Notes: generated by a model not told the origin, from the letters alone. A stretch of 64,000 nucleotides of DNA from Dugong dugon (GCA_030035585.1 CM057475.1:7172100-7236099); one strand, 5' to 3'. Shown: positions 47,880 through 59,330, counted from the stretch's first letter. Numbers and translations: made by a program.

Positions 47880-48980
47880 CTTTCCCCACCCCTGCATCCA
47901 CCTCACTCTCAGAAATGAGCTGGCCTTCCACCTCTTCAAGAAACAAGAAGCCTCAGACGTGAATGCCTTCAACTTCTTGTCCTGCCTGCCTCAAACCTGC
48001 CTCGGTGGATCCCACCCCTCTTCTCCTAACACCCATTCTCTTATTTGCAAACCCTGTCTCCCTTTTAAGAACTTGATCCAGCAATAGTTTATTCTCTCAC
48101 CCATCTGTCAGGGGAGGCTTGCGTGTTGCTATGATGCTGAATAGGCTTCAGCAGAGCTTTCAAACTAAGATGGACTAGGAACAAAGGCCTGGCAATCTAC
48201 TTCCAAAAACCAACCACTGAAAACCCTATGGGTCACAATGGATTTCATTGTGCATGAAGTCACCATAGGGTCACCATGAGTCAGGGGCCAACTCAACAGC
48301 AGCTAACAACAACAGTATTTTAACTGCTCCATTTCCTCTGCCTCCTTCCCCTCAACCTGCAATCAGAGTCAAGTCTCTCCCACCTTAACATACAAAACGA
48401 AAAGTCCTGAAACTTCTCCCTGCATTTTCTTCTCTTCTTTAATTCTCGAAAAGCCCATTGCCTCTCCCTGCTTCCAGCCTCCCCTCCACTCTGAACTCAC
48501 TTCTACTCTGGCTTCTTTCTGACCCCACTATTCTGTTTCCACCAAGCTCCTGGATGACCTCTAATTGCCAAATGTAACAGATGCATCCCTGTCCTGACAT
48601 TACTTGGCTTATGCTCTCATCTTTGTTTTCCTTCCTTCTTTTTCTGAGTTTATTTTAATTTATTTTATTGTCACTCTAACTTCTTGATTTGATGCTCAGT
48701 TCATTATCTTTTCCTCTTTTTCTAATATACCCCTGATGACCATATGTTTCCCACTACGTCCTGCTTTCAGTGTCATCCCCTCAGACTTTGATGACACAGG
48801 TTTTCACCGTCATTTGGTTCTGAATCACTTCTCATTTGAATGACGACTCCCTCATTGACCCTCCTCTTCACCCCACAGCCTTCGCCCAAGTTCAGGTTTC
48901 CAAATCTTCCACCTGGATTTCTGCAACAATCTCATGACTCAGGCTCAGAGCTTGCACTACCAGAGTAACGCATCCAAGAT
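47880..48980 (+). repeat. CR1/L3-type LINE relic (split by RTE mosaic)
   Basis: C/T-rich diverged sequence with words of CR1/L3 ORF2: ctggatgacctctaattgcc, aaatgtaacagatgcatccc, tccctgcttccagcctcccc. It is interrupted at 48105-48315. No open frame remains. Assignment from memory of related LINE sequence. Confidence 0.5.
48105..48315 (+). mobile_element. RTE-derived short element, headless
   Basis: 211 bp: ctgtcaggggaggcttgcgt, tgttgctatgatgctgaata, caatctacttccaaaaacca, then caccatgagtcaggggccaa and cagctaacaacaacag. It has RTE 5'-like and RTE 3'-like sequence fused, with no tRNA-like head. Confidence 0.7.
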
Positions 48981-49419
48981 AAAATTCTAACAAGTCACTC
49001 TCAGCTACCATCCTTAGGTGTCAGCAATTCGGCAAAACTTGTCAACAACCAGGAAAAATTGTTTATAAAGCTTTTATCTCCATAATCAACTGTGATAATT
49101 TATTCTATTTCTAAATGTGGAGGGGGGAATGTATGCTCAACAATCTCTACAGGGGGGTAGCAGGGGTAAAGAGCACCCAGAAGCAATCTCTGAGTTGCCC
49201 TCCCCCAACGTAAGATGAATAGACGTTGATAGCAGCGATGTGTCAGCAGAAACTCCTCCCCTTCTCATCCGGCTGCCTCAGTCACGTGCCTTTAATATTT
49301 GTGGCACCTCAGGACGTCATTCCACACCTCGCCTGGTGCCCGTCTGAACTTGTGTCCTGGGAGCGGGTGCCCTCCTCTGCCCGCCCCCCTCACTATGCCT
49401 CTTCATCTCTGCAGTGTTC

Positions 49420-49790
49420 AGAAGAACAACATAGAGGAATAATCCAAGAATTCAACAATAGGGGAATGGATAAGAAATCAGGAACTCTCCACAGGTAGAG
49501 TATCACACTGACCTCAAAACAGTGCTTGCATAGTTTATAATAAAATTGCTTAAATGTTTATGCTATGTGAGAAAAGGCAGCACTCAAAATAATATCTATG
49601 GTTTGATCATGCTTATGATAAAAAATTATTCATAGAACATACTAGAAGGGAATGGATCCAATACTGACAACAGTTGTCTGGATGTTGGAAATAGAAAGCA
49701 TCCCCTCTTCATTTTCTGTAATTTAAAAATATTCTATAATAAGAATATATTAATTTCACAATAAAAGAGTCTGTGACTCTGATGTACTCC
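49420..49790 (+). repeat. Old LINE 3' relic
   Basis: aacaataggggaatggataa, caaaacagtgcttgcatagt and ctataataagaatatattaa, A/T-rich, resembling an L1/HAL1 3' end. Confidence 0.5.
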
Positions 49791-50364
49791 ATGGCCACCA
49801 GCACGTCCGAGTTAAAGGACATACCATCAGCTTAGCACCTCAGGCTTGTCTTCTCTTCCTCCCCTGCGGCCTCGCCTGCAACCAGCACAGACCGGCATGT
49901 GCCCGCCAAGACACTTACTCTCAAATTCCCTGGCTGTTCTCATCCCAAAGTGTTTTCCAATAGCACCTCCACCTGGAATGGTCTTCCCCCACCGAGTTCA
50001 TTCTGCCAGATTCAGCTTCAGAGTAATTTCTCCTACAGAAACCTTCCTGATCGGAACTGACTGTGGCCCCACTCCCACTTCCCAGATGCTCTGTGCCTGC
50101 CTCAGTGTGGCACCTAGCACATGGTGTTGTCCCCAGGCCATGCCTCAGGCCCACGCCCTGTGTGGAGGCCTGGGTCACGGTCATCGCTGTATCTCCAGGA
50201 CACAGCCAGCACATGACTCCACTGGGAGCTCTGTAAATGATGCTTCGTGGGTGGATCAAGCCTCACTTACCTTCACGTGTCCATCAGCAGCTTTCAGTCT
50301 TTCAGGATCATTTGGAAACAGCAAACCACCATCCAAAGGAACTGGGGTAATTTCTTAAAAACCT

Positions 50365-50520
50365 TCCTATGTATACAGTACTTCAGAGTTTAAAAATCCA
50401 TTTCTTTCATACATGAAAAGACTGGGGCTTGGAAAGATTAAGAGGCTTACCCAAGGCCACACAGCCTATACATCATAGGATTTAATTATAAACCAAGGCT
50501 GTAGGCTCTAAAGCCTTTGT
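50365..50520 (+). repeat. MIR SINE
   Basis: catgaaaagactggggcttg, gcttacccaaggccacacag and ctgtaggctctaaagcc, sense MIR. Confidence 0.75.
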
Positions 50521-50647
50521 GGTTTTCCCTCTACTCATGACTATCAAGGAAGTTGACCTGCTGTATTTAAAAGAAGCTCCATAATTTCCTACCATATTTT
50601 ACCATCACATGTACTTCTTAAAGGCTAAGGACTAATTTTCAGTTTAC

Positions 50648-50800
50648 CTCAAAATTGCAGAGGACGTGCTGGAAGATACCAATGTTGGCAACAGTCGATG
50701 ATCTGAAGCCCAGTTCAGCAGTGCCAGCAATTGAGAGGATTAGCTGAAAAATTCTATGGTTTAGGAGTGAGGTCTTTTTTCTCAGCAGAAACGCCATTAT
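50648..50800 (-). CDS. WDFY4: WDFY4 exon 5 of window
   Basis: 153-nt exon, exactly 51 codons, phase 0 at both ends; acceptor atcttttcag, donor gtaaactg. It encodes IMAFLLRKKTSLLNHRIFQL, then ILSIAGTAELGFRSS and FQHVLCNFE. It is absent from the usual ATG-started ORF lists because it starts inside a frame without a Met. Both phase and sequence bridge the exons at 56.6 kb and 46.0 kb. Confidence 0.94.
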
Positions 50801-51430
50801 CTGAAAAGATTAAAGCACAGAAGGGTTTCCTCATAAACGCATCTTTAGAATCCTTCTCCTTTCTACCTGCTTGTTCCTACCAGCACATTACATCAGTCCA
50901 GTCTGAAACCCTCTGTTCTCAGGAGCTACCATCCTTTGCTCCTGTGTCTCCGAAGAAAAGCACAACCAGCTTTTATGGCTACCTCCCCACCAGCGTCCAC
51001 TTCTCTTTGCTTGTGTGATCTGACCTCTCACTGGGGACCTCCTGCTCCTTTCTGGATCTCTTCCATTTGATTTCCAGAATGCCACCTACTCCTAATTTCG
51101 TCCTACATTTCTGAGTGCTCGTTCTCATTTTCCTTTACTGGATCTTACACCTATAACCAAACAGCAAGCCATCGCCTACCCATGAGCTCCATTACACTTA
51201 GCCAGCTTATGGCTGTAGTCACCAAATGGGTCTTTTTCTGGTGCCCGTCCCTGGAAAGTTAACAATGTATAAGGATCCATACCCTGATGAAGGCACTGGG
51301 ATCCTATAATAGGCCTAGTTGCCCACACTTGTCCAGAGACTACCACTATGGATCCTCCCACACCTCATGTCTCTGTTGACTTTGGCCACACAAAAATCAG
51401 GCTTCCCAGCATCCATCAAGGTCTGAATTC
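50801..51430. other. Intron, unassigned
   Basis: No exon or named repeat between exon 5 and the 21-bp minisatellite. Confidence 0.45.
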
Positions 51431-51433
51431 CCA

Positions 51434-51727
51434 TCCATGTCTTCTGTATTCTTATTCATCTCATCTAAATTCCCAACCAAGTCATCTGAATTCCCAACCA
51501 TGTCATCTGGATTCCCATCCATGTCATCTGGATTCCCATCCACGTCATCTGGATTCCTATCCATACAATCTGGATTCCCAACCATGGATTTCTATCCATT
51601 CAATCTGGATTCCCAACCATGTCATCTGAATTCCCATCCATGTCATCTGGATTCCCATCCACGTCATCTGGATCCCTATCCATGTCATCTGGATTCCCAT
51701 CCATGTCATCTGAATTCCCATCCGTGT
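51434..51727. repeat. 21-bp minisatellite
   Basis: About 14 copies of a 21-bp unit catctggattcccatccatg plus t, with variants (cacgt, caatctgg, gaattc). As 21 is a multiple of 3, every frame stays open, which produces the 7-residue repeat ORFs on both strands (51348-51796). The array continues for 12 bp after the LTR (52230-52241). Confidence 0.95.
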
Positions 51728-52229
51728 TGTCATGGATTGAATTATATCCCCCCAAACATGTGTGTATCAATTTGGCTGGGCCATGATTCCCAGTAGTCTA
51801 TGGTTGTCCTCCATTTTGTGATTGTAATTTTCTGTTAAAGAGGATGGGGGGGGATTGTAACACCCTTACTAAGGTCACATCCCTGATCCAATGGAAAGGG
51901 AGTTTACCTGGGGTGTGGCCTGTACCACGTTTTCTCTTACAAGAGATAAAAGGAAAAGGAAACAAGCAGAGAAATGTGGACCTCATACCACCAAGAAAAC
52001 AGTGCCAGGAGCAGAGCGCGGCCTTTAGACCCAGGGGCCCTGTGTGGAGAAGCTCCTAGTCCTGGGGAAGATAGAGGAGATGGCCAATGGAGAGAGAAAT
52101 CCGTCCCCTGGAGCTGATGCCCGAATTTGGACGTTTAGCCTACTTTACTGTGAAGAAATAAATTTCTCTTTGTTAAAGCCAAACACTTGTGGTATTTCTG
52201 TTACAGCAGCTCTAGATGCCTAAGACACA
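51728..52229 (+). mobile_element. Solo LTR, MaLR-like, inside the 21-bp array
   Basis: Begins TGTCATGGATTGAATT and ends gatgcctaagaca, 502 bp, with aaataaatttctctttgtta near the 3' end as polyadenylation region. The 5-bp duplication is cgtgt (51723-51727) and catgt (52230-52234), differing by one CpG-type transition. The unit sequence catgt-cctctgg resumes behind it, so the LTR landed in the array. No internal genes. Confidence 0.88.
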
Positions 52230-52241
52230 TGTCCTCTGGTA

Positions 52242-52355
52242 TTATGGACTGAATTGTGTCCTTCCAAAATAAGTGTTGAAAAGCCTAGTCTCTATGCATG
52301 TGGTTATAATCTCATTTGAGAATAGGTTGTCTTTGTTATGTTAATGAGACAGTAT
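52242..52355 (+). repeat. MaLR-like LTR, 5' fragment
   Basis: tattatggactgaattgtgt, ccttccaaaataagtgttga and gagaataggttgtctttgtt are the beginning of an MLT1-type LTR. It is cut by the RTE insertion; no continuation is seen behind 53990. Confidence 0.65.
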
Positions 52356-53990
52356 TATTGTTGTTGTTGTTGTTGTTAGGTGCCGTCAAGACAGTTCGGA
52401 CTCATAGCCACCCTATGCACAACAGAACAAAACACTGTCCAGTCCTGCGCCATCCTCACAATCGTTGTTATGCTTGAGCCCATTGTTGTAGCCACTGTGT
52501 CAATCCACCTCCTTGAGGGTCTTCCTCTTTTTCGCTGACCCTCTACTTTACCAAGCACGATGTCCTTCTCCAGGGACTGGTCCCTCCTGATAACATGTCC
52601 ACAGTCTATGAAATGAAGTCTTGCGTCCTTGCTTCTAAGGAGCATTCTGGCTGTACTTCTTCTATGACAGATTTGTTTGTTGTTCTGGCAGACCATGGTA
52701 TATTCTGTACTCTTCACCAACACCATAATTCAAAGGCATCATTTCTTCTTTGGTCTTCCTTATTCATTGTCCAGCTTTCGCATGCATATGAGGTGACTGA
52801 AAACACCTCAGCTTAGGTCAGACTCATCTTAGACCTTTAAGTGACATCTTTGCTTTTTAACACTTTAAAGAGGTCTTTTGCAGCAGATTTGCCTGATGCA
52901 ATGCATCTTTTGATTTCTTGACCACTGCTTCCATGGGCATTGGTTGTGAATCCAAGTAAAATGAAATCCTTGGCAATTTCAATATTTTTCTCCATTTATC
53001 ATGATGTTGCTTATTGGTCCAGTTATGAGGATTTTTGTTTTCTTTATGTTGAGGTACAATCCATACTGAAAGCTGTAGTCTTTGATCTTAATCAGTAAGT
53101 GCTTCAAGTCCTCTTCACTTTCAGCAAGCAAGGTTGTGTCGTCTGCATATTGCAGGTTGTTAATGAGTCTTCTTCCAGTCCTGATGCTGTGTTCTTCATA
53201 TAGTCCAGCTTCTTGGATTATTTACTAAGCATACAGATTGAGTAAGTATGGTGAAAGGATACAGCCCTAATGCACACCTCTCCTGACTTTAAACCACACG
53301 ATATCCCCTTGTTCTGTTCAAATGACTGTCTCTTGGTCTATGTACAGATTCCTCATGAGCACAATTAAGTGTTCTGGAATTCTCATTCTTCACAATGTTA
53401 TCGATAATTTGTTATGATCCACACAGTTTAATGCCTTTGCATAATCAATAAAACACAGGTAAACATCTTTCTGGTATTCTCTGCTTTCAGCCAGGATTCA
53501 TCAGCAATGATATCCCTCGTTCCTGGTCCTCTTCTGAATTCAGCTTGAGTTTCTGGCAGTTCTCTGTCGATGTACTGCTGTAACCACTTTTGAATGATCT
53601 TCAGCAAAATTTTACTTGTGTGTGATATTAATGATATTGTTCAATAATTTCTGCATTCTGTTGATCACTTTTCTTTGGAATGGGCATAAATATGGATCTC
53701 TTCCAGTTGGTTGGCCAGGCAGCTGTCCTCCAAATTTCTTGGCATAGATGAGTGAGCACCTCCATCACTGCATCCACTTGTTGAAACATCTCGATTGGTA
53801 TTCCATCAATTCCTGGAGCCTTGTTTTTTGCCAATGCCTTCAGTGCAACTTGGACTTCTTCCTTCCGTACCATCAGCTCTTGATCACATGCTACCTCCTG
53901 AAATGGTTGAACGTCGACCAGTTCTTTTTGGTATACTGATTCTGTATATACATCGTTTTTCCACTCAACCCTGCTATTTCCCACCTCCCC
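52356..53990 (-). mobile_element. RTE (BovB-like) LINE, 5'-truncated, dead
   Basis: About 1.6 kb on the minus strand. The 3' tail is the TTG repeat at 52356-52377 followed by taggtgccgtcaagacagtt. The reverse transcriptase relic includes KNKAPGIDGIPIEMF (within 53628-53999) and, further downstream, the catalytic YADD at 53138-53149 in reverse. Frames are broken by stops. RTE is the likely source of mobilising enzyme for AfroSINEs, as they share the 3' end (established for RTE/SINE pairs in general, inferred here). Confidence 0.9.
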
Positions 53991-53999
53991 TAGTTCCAC
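53628..53999 (-). pseudogene. RTE reverse-transcriptase fragment
   Basis: 123 codons, with VEWKNDVYTESVYQKELVDV, ELMVRKEEVQVALKALAKNK and APGIDGIPIEMF, the start of the RTE RT domain. The 3' continuation is frameshifted. It is a dead copy. Confidence 0.88.
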
Positions 54000-54189
54000 C
54001 CAGCCTCCCCTTTTGATTTTTCCCTATAGAAATACATATTTCAAATGTTTCTTTTTTAAACCAAAAGAAGAGTTTTAAATTTTTCTTTGTCTACATTCAT
54101 GTGTGAAGGCATAATAAATCTCTGAACCTGATGGGTCCTTTACTCAAATAAGGTATTTAGGAGTATTCGTCTTATTATAATAACATTTT

Positions 54190-54325
54190 TCTGTCCACTC
54201 TGTTAGACTGTAGGTTCTATGAAGGGAAGGACTAAACCCATTTTGTCCATCCCTGTATACCTAGTGCCTAACACAGTGCCTGGCTCATAGTAGGTGCTCA
54301 ACCAATAAAAGTTGAATAAATAGAT
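54190..54325 (+). repeat. L2 LINE 3' end
   Basis: gactgtaggttctatgaagg, cacagtgcctggctcatagt and aggtgctcaaccaataaaag, the characteristic L2 3' end. Confidence 0.85.
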
Positions 54326-54914
54326 TCCACCAATGGACCACTCCTTTTCTCTACCATCTCTCCCTGAAAAACTCAGTCAGTCCAGTCTCCAGAATCCTCC
54401 TGGTTGCCGTTCTTTTAGGTGGGCTCTCGTTGACTCCTCTGTCACATGTCAGCCACCTCTGCACCTCTCTATCATTCTCTCTCTCTCTTCTCTCTCTCTC
54501 TGCACTGCACTCATTCCACGAGCACTCCTTGAGAACTCACACCACGCCAAGCCCTGCACTAGGCAGTGAGGAGGCGATGGTGAACATAAGACAGTCTGAG
54601 CCCTTTAAGGAGCTCAGAATTTATGGGACAGTCACAGAGACTGGTAAGTTCTTGAAGGGAATCTTGGACATTTTATTGCATTTTTATTTATATTAAAATT
54701 ATTTTGGTACTTTTAAAATTTTACCCTTCTAGATATACCCATGAAAGTAGTAACTGTTTTGTACCTTTTTGGGAATGCTCAAAATAATTACTAAAATCTC
54801 TTGCCACAGCAGATATTCATACACTGAACTGGAACAAATCCCATTACTACTATCCTTCAAAGAAAAGTTTCATATACCAAGAACCCAATTCTTGAGTTTT
54901 AACATAAATCTTGG

Positions 54915-55038
54915 CCACAACAATGGATTAAAACATGTCAATGATCATAAAGATGGTACAGGACCAGGCAACATCTTGTTGTGTTGTATATAGGGTCACC
55001 ATGAGCTGGAGCCAACTTGATGGCAACTAGTAACAATA
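54915..55038 (+). repeat. RTE LINE 3' tail
   Basis: gatcataaagatggtacagg, accaggcaacatcttgttgt, gtgttgtatatagggtcacc and gatggcaactagtaacaata: only the last 120 bp of an RTE in sense. Confidence 0.8.
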
Positions 55039-55794
55039 TACACCCAGTCACACCCTTTCACTTATTCCCAAGGGTCTACTTGGTGTCAGTAGCACACTGG
55101 CAAAGAATAAGAAACAATGCAGACCTTTAGAAGATGTAGAAACTATCAGAGAGTTATATTCACATCACAGTGTGAGAGCAGTTTGAATTGGGGGTGCACA
55201 GGGCTGAGAGAGCCCAGGAGACGACCCACAATCAGCACAGGAGGTCAGAGAAAGGCCTGGGAAGACAAGAAGAAGTTTATCTGGGGGAGAGAGGGTGATG
55301 GTACGCTCAGCTGAGACCATACATACAAAAAGTTGCACCATAGGTTGGTAAGCAATTCATGATGATGCAGAATTTGAGGAGGCAAGAGGTCAGGGTGTAG
55401 AACCCATCAGGGAGATGGGTCTGGAAGGACAGGTGGGCAGCCAGCTTTGAAAGACCTTAAATCCCAGTCTAAGGAGTTTAGGATATTATATCAGTGATGG
55501 GGTACTTTTGAAGGATTACACCAGAGACAACTATCATTAGATCTGAAATGTAGAACTATAACTGATATTTACATAGAGAATGGGCTAAGAGAGAGAGGCA
55601 GGAGGAAGACGCTTGTTATCCAACCACGGCAGTAGTCAGGTGAGGAAGTGTGCCTGACATGACACAATACATCTTTCTTCTGCTCAAATCCTGGCCTGGG
55701 GATCAAAGAGACAGCAAGGCGCCCAGCCATACAATGAGTTACTTGAGGGTATGACAACACCTTATGTGACTTTATGACTAGTGAGTAACAATAA

Positions 55795-55945
55795 CAATCA
55801 CAATAAACACACTCATTGTAGCGACTATGGGTAGGCCCTATTCTACATACTCACTCAGTCATCACAACACCCTATGAATTAAGTGCTGTTATTACTCCCA
55901 TACCACAAATTAGGGAACTGAGGCTCAAGAAATTTAAGAACTAGC
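55795..55945 (+). repeat. MIR SINE
   Basis: tgggtaggccctattctaca, ctcactcagtcatcacaaca and agggaactgaggctcaagaa, sense MIR. Confidence 0.75.
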
Positions 55946-56360
55946 AATGGCTCATGTTTACTGAGCACTTATTCTGGGCCAGGCACTACCAACTGAACAT
56001 CACTACCTCCCTACGAAATGGGAGTGTGATGGTTAAGGTTGTGTGTCATCTTGGCTGGACCATGATTCTCAGTGGTTTGGCAGTTATGATGTAGTTTGGC
56101 AGTTATGTAACGATGTAATCTCCTCCATGATGAGATCTGCTATATAGGGGGAGAGAGAGAGATGCTTCACTGGTTCTGCTTCTCTAGCGAACCCATCCTA
56201 AGACGGGGAGCTATGATGGTCCATGTTACACAAGTGAGAAAACTGAGACACAGGGAGGATAAGTGACTCACGCAAGGTCACAAAGCAAGTCAAAGGAAGG
56301 GACAGATTAAAGCCCAGGTAATCTGGGTCCAGGGCCTAGGCCCTTAGCCATCAAGCTAGA
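55946..56360 (+). repeat. MIR SINE split by an LTR
   Basis: Left part gtttactgagcacttattct, gggccaggcactaccaactg; right part gagaaaactgagacacaggg, gcaaggtcacaaagcaagtc. The LTR at 56025-56205 sits in the middle. Confidence 0.8.
56025..56205 (+). mobile_element. Short solo LTR (ERVL/MaLR-like), internally deleted
   Basis: Begins TGTGATGGTTAAGG and ends cccatcctaagacg, only 181 bp, flanked by gggag at 56020-56024 and 56206-56210. gtcatcttggctggaccatg resembles the second part of the LTR at 51728 U3. Confidence 0.7.
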
Positions 56361-56637
56361 CTCAGAGCAGATAACCATAAGTTATTCTTGAATTTAGTGA
56401 AAGGTGCAGGTAGACACAGCCAGTGAGCACCCCCAGCCTGAACTAACCTCCTCTCTGGTTGGGGGTTACCTGGCCCTGCTCTGTGTGATGCTGGCTTCAG
56501 GACTCAGGGGATTTTGGTTGTCTTTCCCCAGAAGTCCCACTGGAGGGACTGTGCACTGCAGCAAGGGAAGCTCTTCCTTACTTCTCAGGATGATACCCCT
56601 TGGGACATCCCAGGCTCAAGTGGGTGGGTCAGATTAC

Positions 56638-56828
56638 CTGGTACCCAGAGATGTGCCACATCAGGCGGTCACACATGGCATTGCTGGTCAGGACCGAGTG
56701 CAAGACTTTCACAGCTGCGTACATGGTGTGGTCATCTGTCGCCAGGGACATAAGGCCCAGGAGAATGGCGGGTCCTCCAATGAAGTCCAGGCTGCTGGCT
56801 GCAGGGCTGGAGTGAAACACCCTCACTC
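56638..56828 (-). CDS. WDFY4: WDFY4 exon 4 of window
   Basis: 191-nt exon, phase 1 in, phase 0 out; acceptor ccccaacag, donor gtaatc. It encodes GVRVFHSSPAASSLDFIGGP, then AILLGLMSLATDDHTMYAAV, KVLHSVLTSNAMCD and a C-terminal WHISGYQ. These are helical armadillo-type segments, nearly identical to human. Long plus-strand ORFs over the same bases (such as 56404-56958) are antisense shadows. Confidence 0.96.
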
Positions 56829-57517
56829 CTGTTGGGGCAAAGGGATGTCGCATCAGGAAGGCCCAGGCTCACTGCCACAGAAAATCCCCCAGCAGCATAA
56901 AAGGGGGATGAGCGGCCAGTGCCACTGTCACCCACATATGAGACGGACTGGGTGTTAAAGGCAAGGCGGCTTTTGAAAGTCTTAGGTCATGGACAGACAT
57001 TGTGCAGAGTCCTTTCTGGGTCATTGGGAGGCTGAAACAGTCCATAAGATTTCAGACAGGCTTCCAAAGACAGTGCAGGTGCATCGAGGCACTGCCGCTG
57101 TTGACAAGCTTGACAGCACCCACAGAAAAGACCTTGAAGCCGTAGGCTCTGCCTGAAGTAGCAGGCAGCAGGCCTGGCTGTACAGTCACAGTCCCATCCC
57201 CACTGCAGGTGGGACCTAGGAGCGGACTTGCCACCCTCTGCCTTTCGTCTGGAATGCCCAATGAGCCAGACTCCCTCTGAGCCTCAGCTTCCTCGTTGCT
57301 CTGATGGTCTCTGGTTCTTGCCTGCTCTCTAGATCCCACTGGGCTGCGCCCTTTGCTCTCTCCAGATTGCATGGAGACCAGCAGCCTCTGGTTGCTGTTT
57401 TCCCTCTGCTCAAGGCCAGCTGCCTGCATGGACATGGGCCGCCACTGGACATAGACTTCAGCTGGGTCAGTAGCTGAGTTCACTGCCAATGTGTCCAATG
57501 TGGCGATGTGAACTAAT

Positions 57518-57903
57518 TGTTATCGAATGAATTGTGTGCCCTCAAAAAGAAATATGGAAGTCCTAACCCCTGTACCTGTAAATACGGCCCTGTTTGGAAA
57601 GGGGCTTTCTTTTGTTATGTCAGTGCAGTCATATTAGAGTAGGGTGGGTCCTAAACCTAGTCACTGCTAAGTAGCATCCACACACGTGCAAAACAGATGC
57701 CATGTGAGGACCTGTCTGCAAGCAAAGGAGCAAGGATTGCCACAAGCCACCAGAAACTAGGAGAGAGCCACACAGGGAATCATCATGGCAGAGACCCTGA
57801 TTTGGACTTGCAGCCTCCAGAACTGTGCGAAAATAAATTTCTGTTTTTTAAAGTCACCCACTTGTGGTATTTTTTGTTACAGCAGCACTAGGTAATGTAG
57901 ACA
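57518..57903 (+). mobile_element. Solo LTR, MLT1-like
   Basis: Begins TGTTATCGAATGAATTGTG and ends gcactaggtaatgtagaca, 386 bp, with gcctccagaactgtgcgaaa and aataaatttctg near the 3' end, classic MaLR layout. Flanks ctaat (57513-57517) and ctgat (57904-57908). Confidence 0.85.
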
Positions 57904-58088
57904 CTGATCTCCATACCATGGGGCCACTTGTCTGCTGCACTAGCTTCCCAGCCCTGACCCTCAGCCCTGACCCTGGCTCCCCCACATGCTCCTCCGTGCC
58001 CGCTGCTCCACAATTCCCAAGCTGCACAAGCGACGCCAATACAAGCTCCGCTCCCCGCACAGCAGTCAAGGTCCTCAGCCCGGCGTAC

Positions 58089-58200
58089 CTAACTGGCCCA
58101 CAGCAGCCGCTCCAATCGTTCGAAGAGGGCCTGAGAGATGGCCAGCACAACTTCTTAGCAAGAACACGGGTGTGGCACTGTCGCGGGATGAAATGTTCAT
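58089..58200 (-). CDS. WDFY4: WDFY4 exon 3 of window
   Basis: 112-nt exon, phase 0 in, phase 1 out; acceptor tttctctag, donor gtacgc. It encodes MNISSRDSATPVFLLRSC followed by AGHLSGPLRTIGAAAVGQL. It is too short to stand out as an ORF and was found by looking for the sequence expected between the neighbouring exons. It restores the exact phase between them (G of GGA shared with the next exon). A longer minus-strand ORF over 57854-58219 is in another frame and is a shadow. Confidence 0.93.
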
Positions 58201-59184
58201 CTAGAGAAATCGACAACAATTAGTCCTAAGAAGCTTTCCCAGGCAGGAAAAGGCCTCGTGCACGAGCTGCTCTTGGCACTCAGGAAGTGAATGGATAACA
58301 ACAGAGCCCATGTCAGGAGGACGGAAGCCAACATTCGATTCACGTGCCCTGCATCCCAGGCTGCGGCTCAGTCATAAGGGAGCAGCATGTGCTCACAGAA
58401 GGCATTAATGAGAACAAGAAGGGCCAGGGACACTTGAGGTGAGACAGTGCTACCAGATGAGGGCTGCCACCTTCACAGTCTGCTGTCACCCAGGCTCTGC
58501 AAGCTCCCACTTTCTCTGGCTGCAGGGGTGGAAGGAAGATGAGGATCCTGCCTCCTCCCCAGAAGATACACTGTTGGTAAGGTAAGGCGCGGTATTGGTA
58601 CTCAACAGGGTCTAGTCCCTGGTCCCCACCCTCAGTAAAGAGAGGTGGCACTTTGTCCAAGAGGGTGGATATAATGCAAATAAACTACCCCAAATTCACC
58701 AGCGTGCCACAGAAGAGCTCCTTATGTGAAAATTAAGAAATAGTGAATGTAATAGCATCCTTGTCTACAAACTCATCTGCTTACTGTTTTGCAAGTCTGC
58801 TGCTCAATTTAAAAAAAAAAAACAATCACAGCACCTCAAAGAATAGTTTTCAGTGCTGGTGAGCCAGTTGCACCCAGACAAAAGGAAGCTCAATAGTGTT
58901 CTCAGGCTATAAAAGGCTTATCAAATATTCCATTTGTTCTTGCTCTGCCATGGAGAGCATGTGCTTTCTCTTCTGAGTGATTATAAGCAAGAAGTTTAGT
59001 CTAGGGAGATGCTACTGGTGGAAGACATATGGAGAGTTTAACAAATGAGCTGGGAAGCATGCCTGTGTGTATCTGCCTATATGCGTGCAAGCACCAATTC
59101 GTATTTGCTTAAGCACTGAAAGCTGAAGCAGGCTATGAGATCGAGCTTCCGAAAGGTAGCAGCACGTGCAGTTAGGAGGTGTAC
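58201..59184. other. Intron between exons 2 and 3, unassigned
   Basis: No exon or named repeat. An A run lies at about 58811-58822. Confidence 0.45.
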
Positions 59185-59330
59185 CTCTTTGGCTATCAGG
59201 CGGCTGTCCACCTCGTTGTAAGTATGTCTTATATCTGCCACGCTGGTGACGGATGAGCTGGCTACGTGAAGTCCAAAGGAAACCCTCTCCTCCGCAACAA
59301 GGGCCACAGCTTCACCATCAGAGTCCTCTC
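59185..59330 (-). CDS. WDFY4: WDFY4 exon 2 of window
   Basis: 146-nt exon, phase 1 in, phase 0 out; acceptor tttcag, donor gtacac. It encodes the acidic start EDSDGEAVALVAEERVSF, then GLHVASSSVTSVADIRH and NEVDSRLIAKE, closing the ConA-like domain. The open frame runs past both splice sites into intron, so the extra residues of the longer ORF (59077-59409) are not coding. The acidic start differs most from human; the part after VAEERVSFGLHVASSS is strongly conserved. Confidence 0.95.

Noticed and set aside
51434-51727. CRISPR-like regular repeats
   Set aside because: Units are directly tandem with no spacers, in a mammalian intron.
51348-51796. Three ORFs with seven-residue repeats
   Set aside because: Caused by the 21-bp tandem unit, a multiple of three, open in all frames.
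56404-56958. 184-codon plus-strand ORF
   Set aside because: Antisense to the WDFY4 exon at 56638-56828; no recognisable protein.
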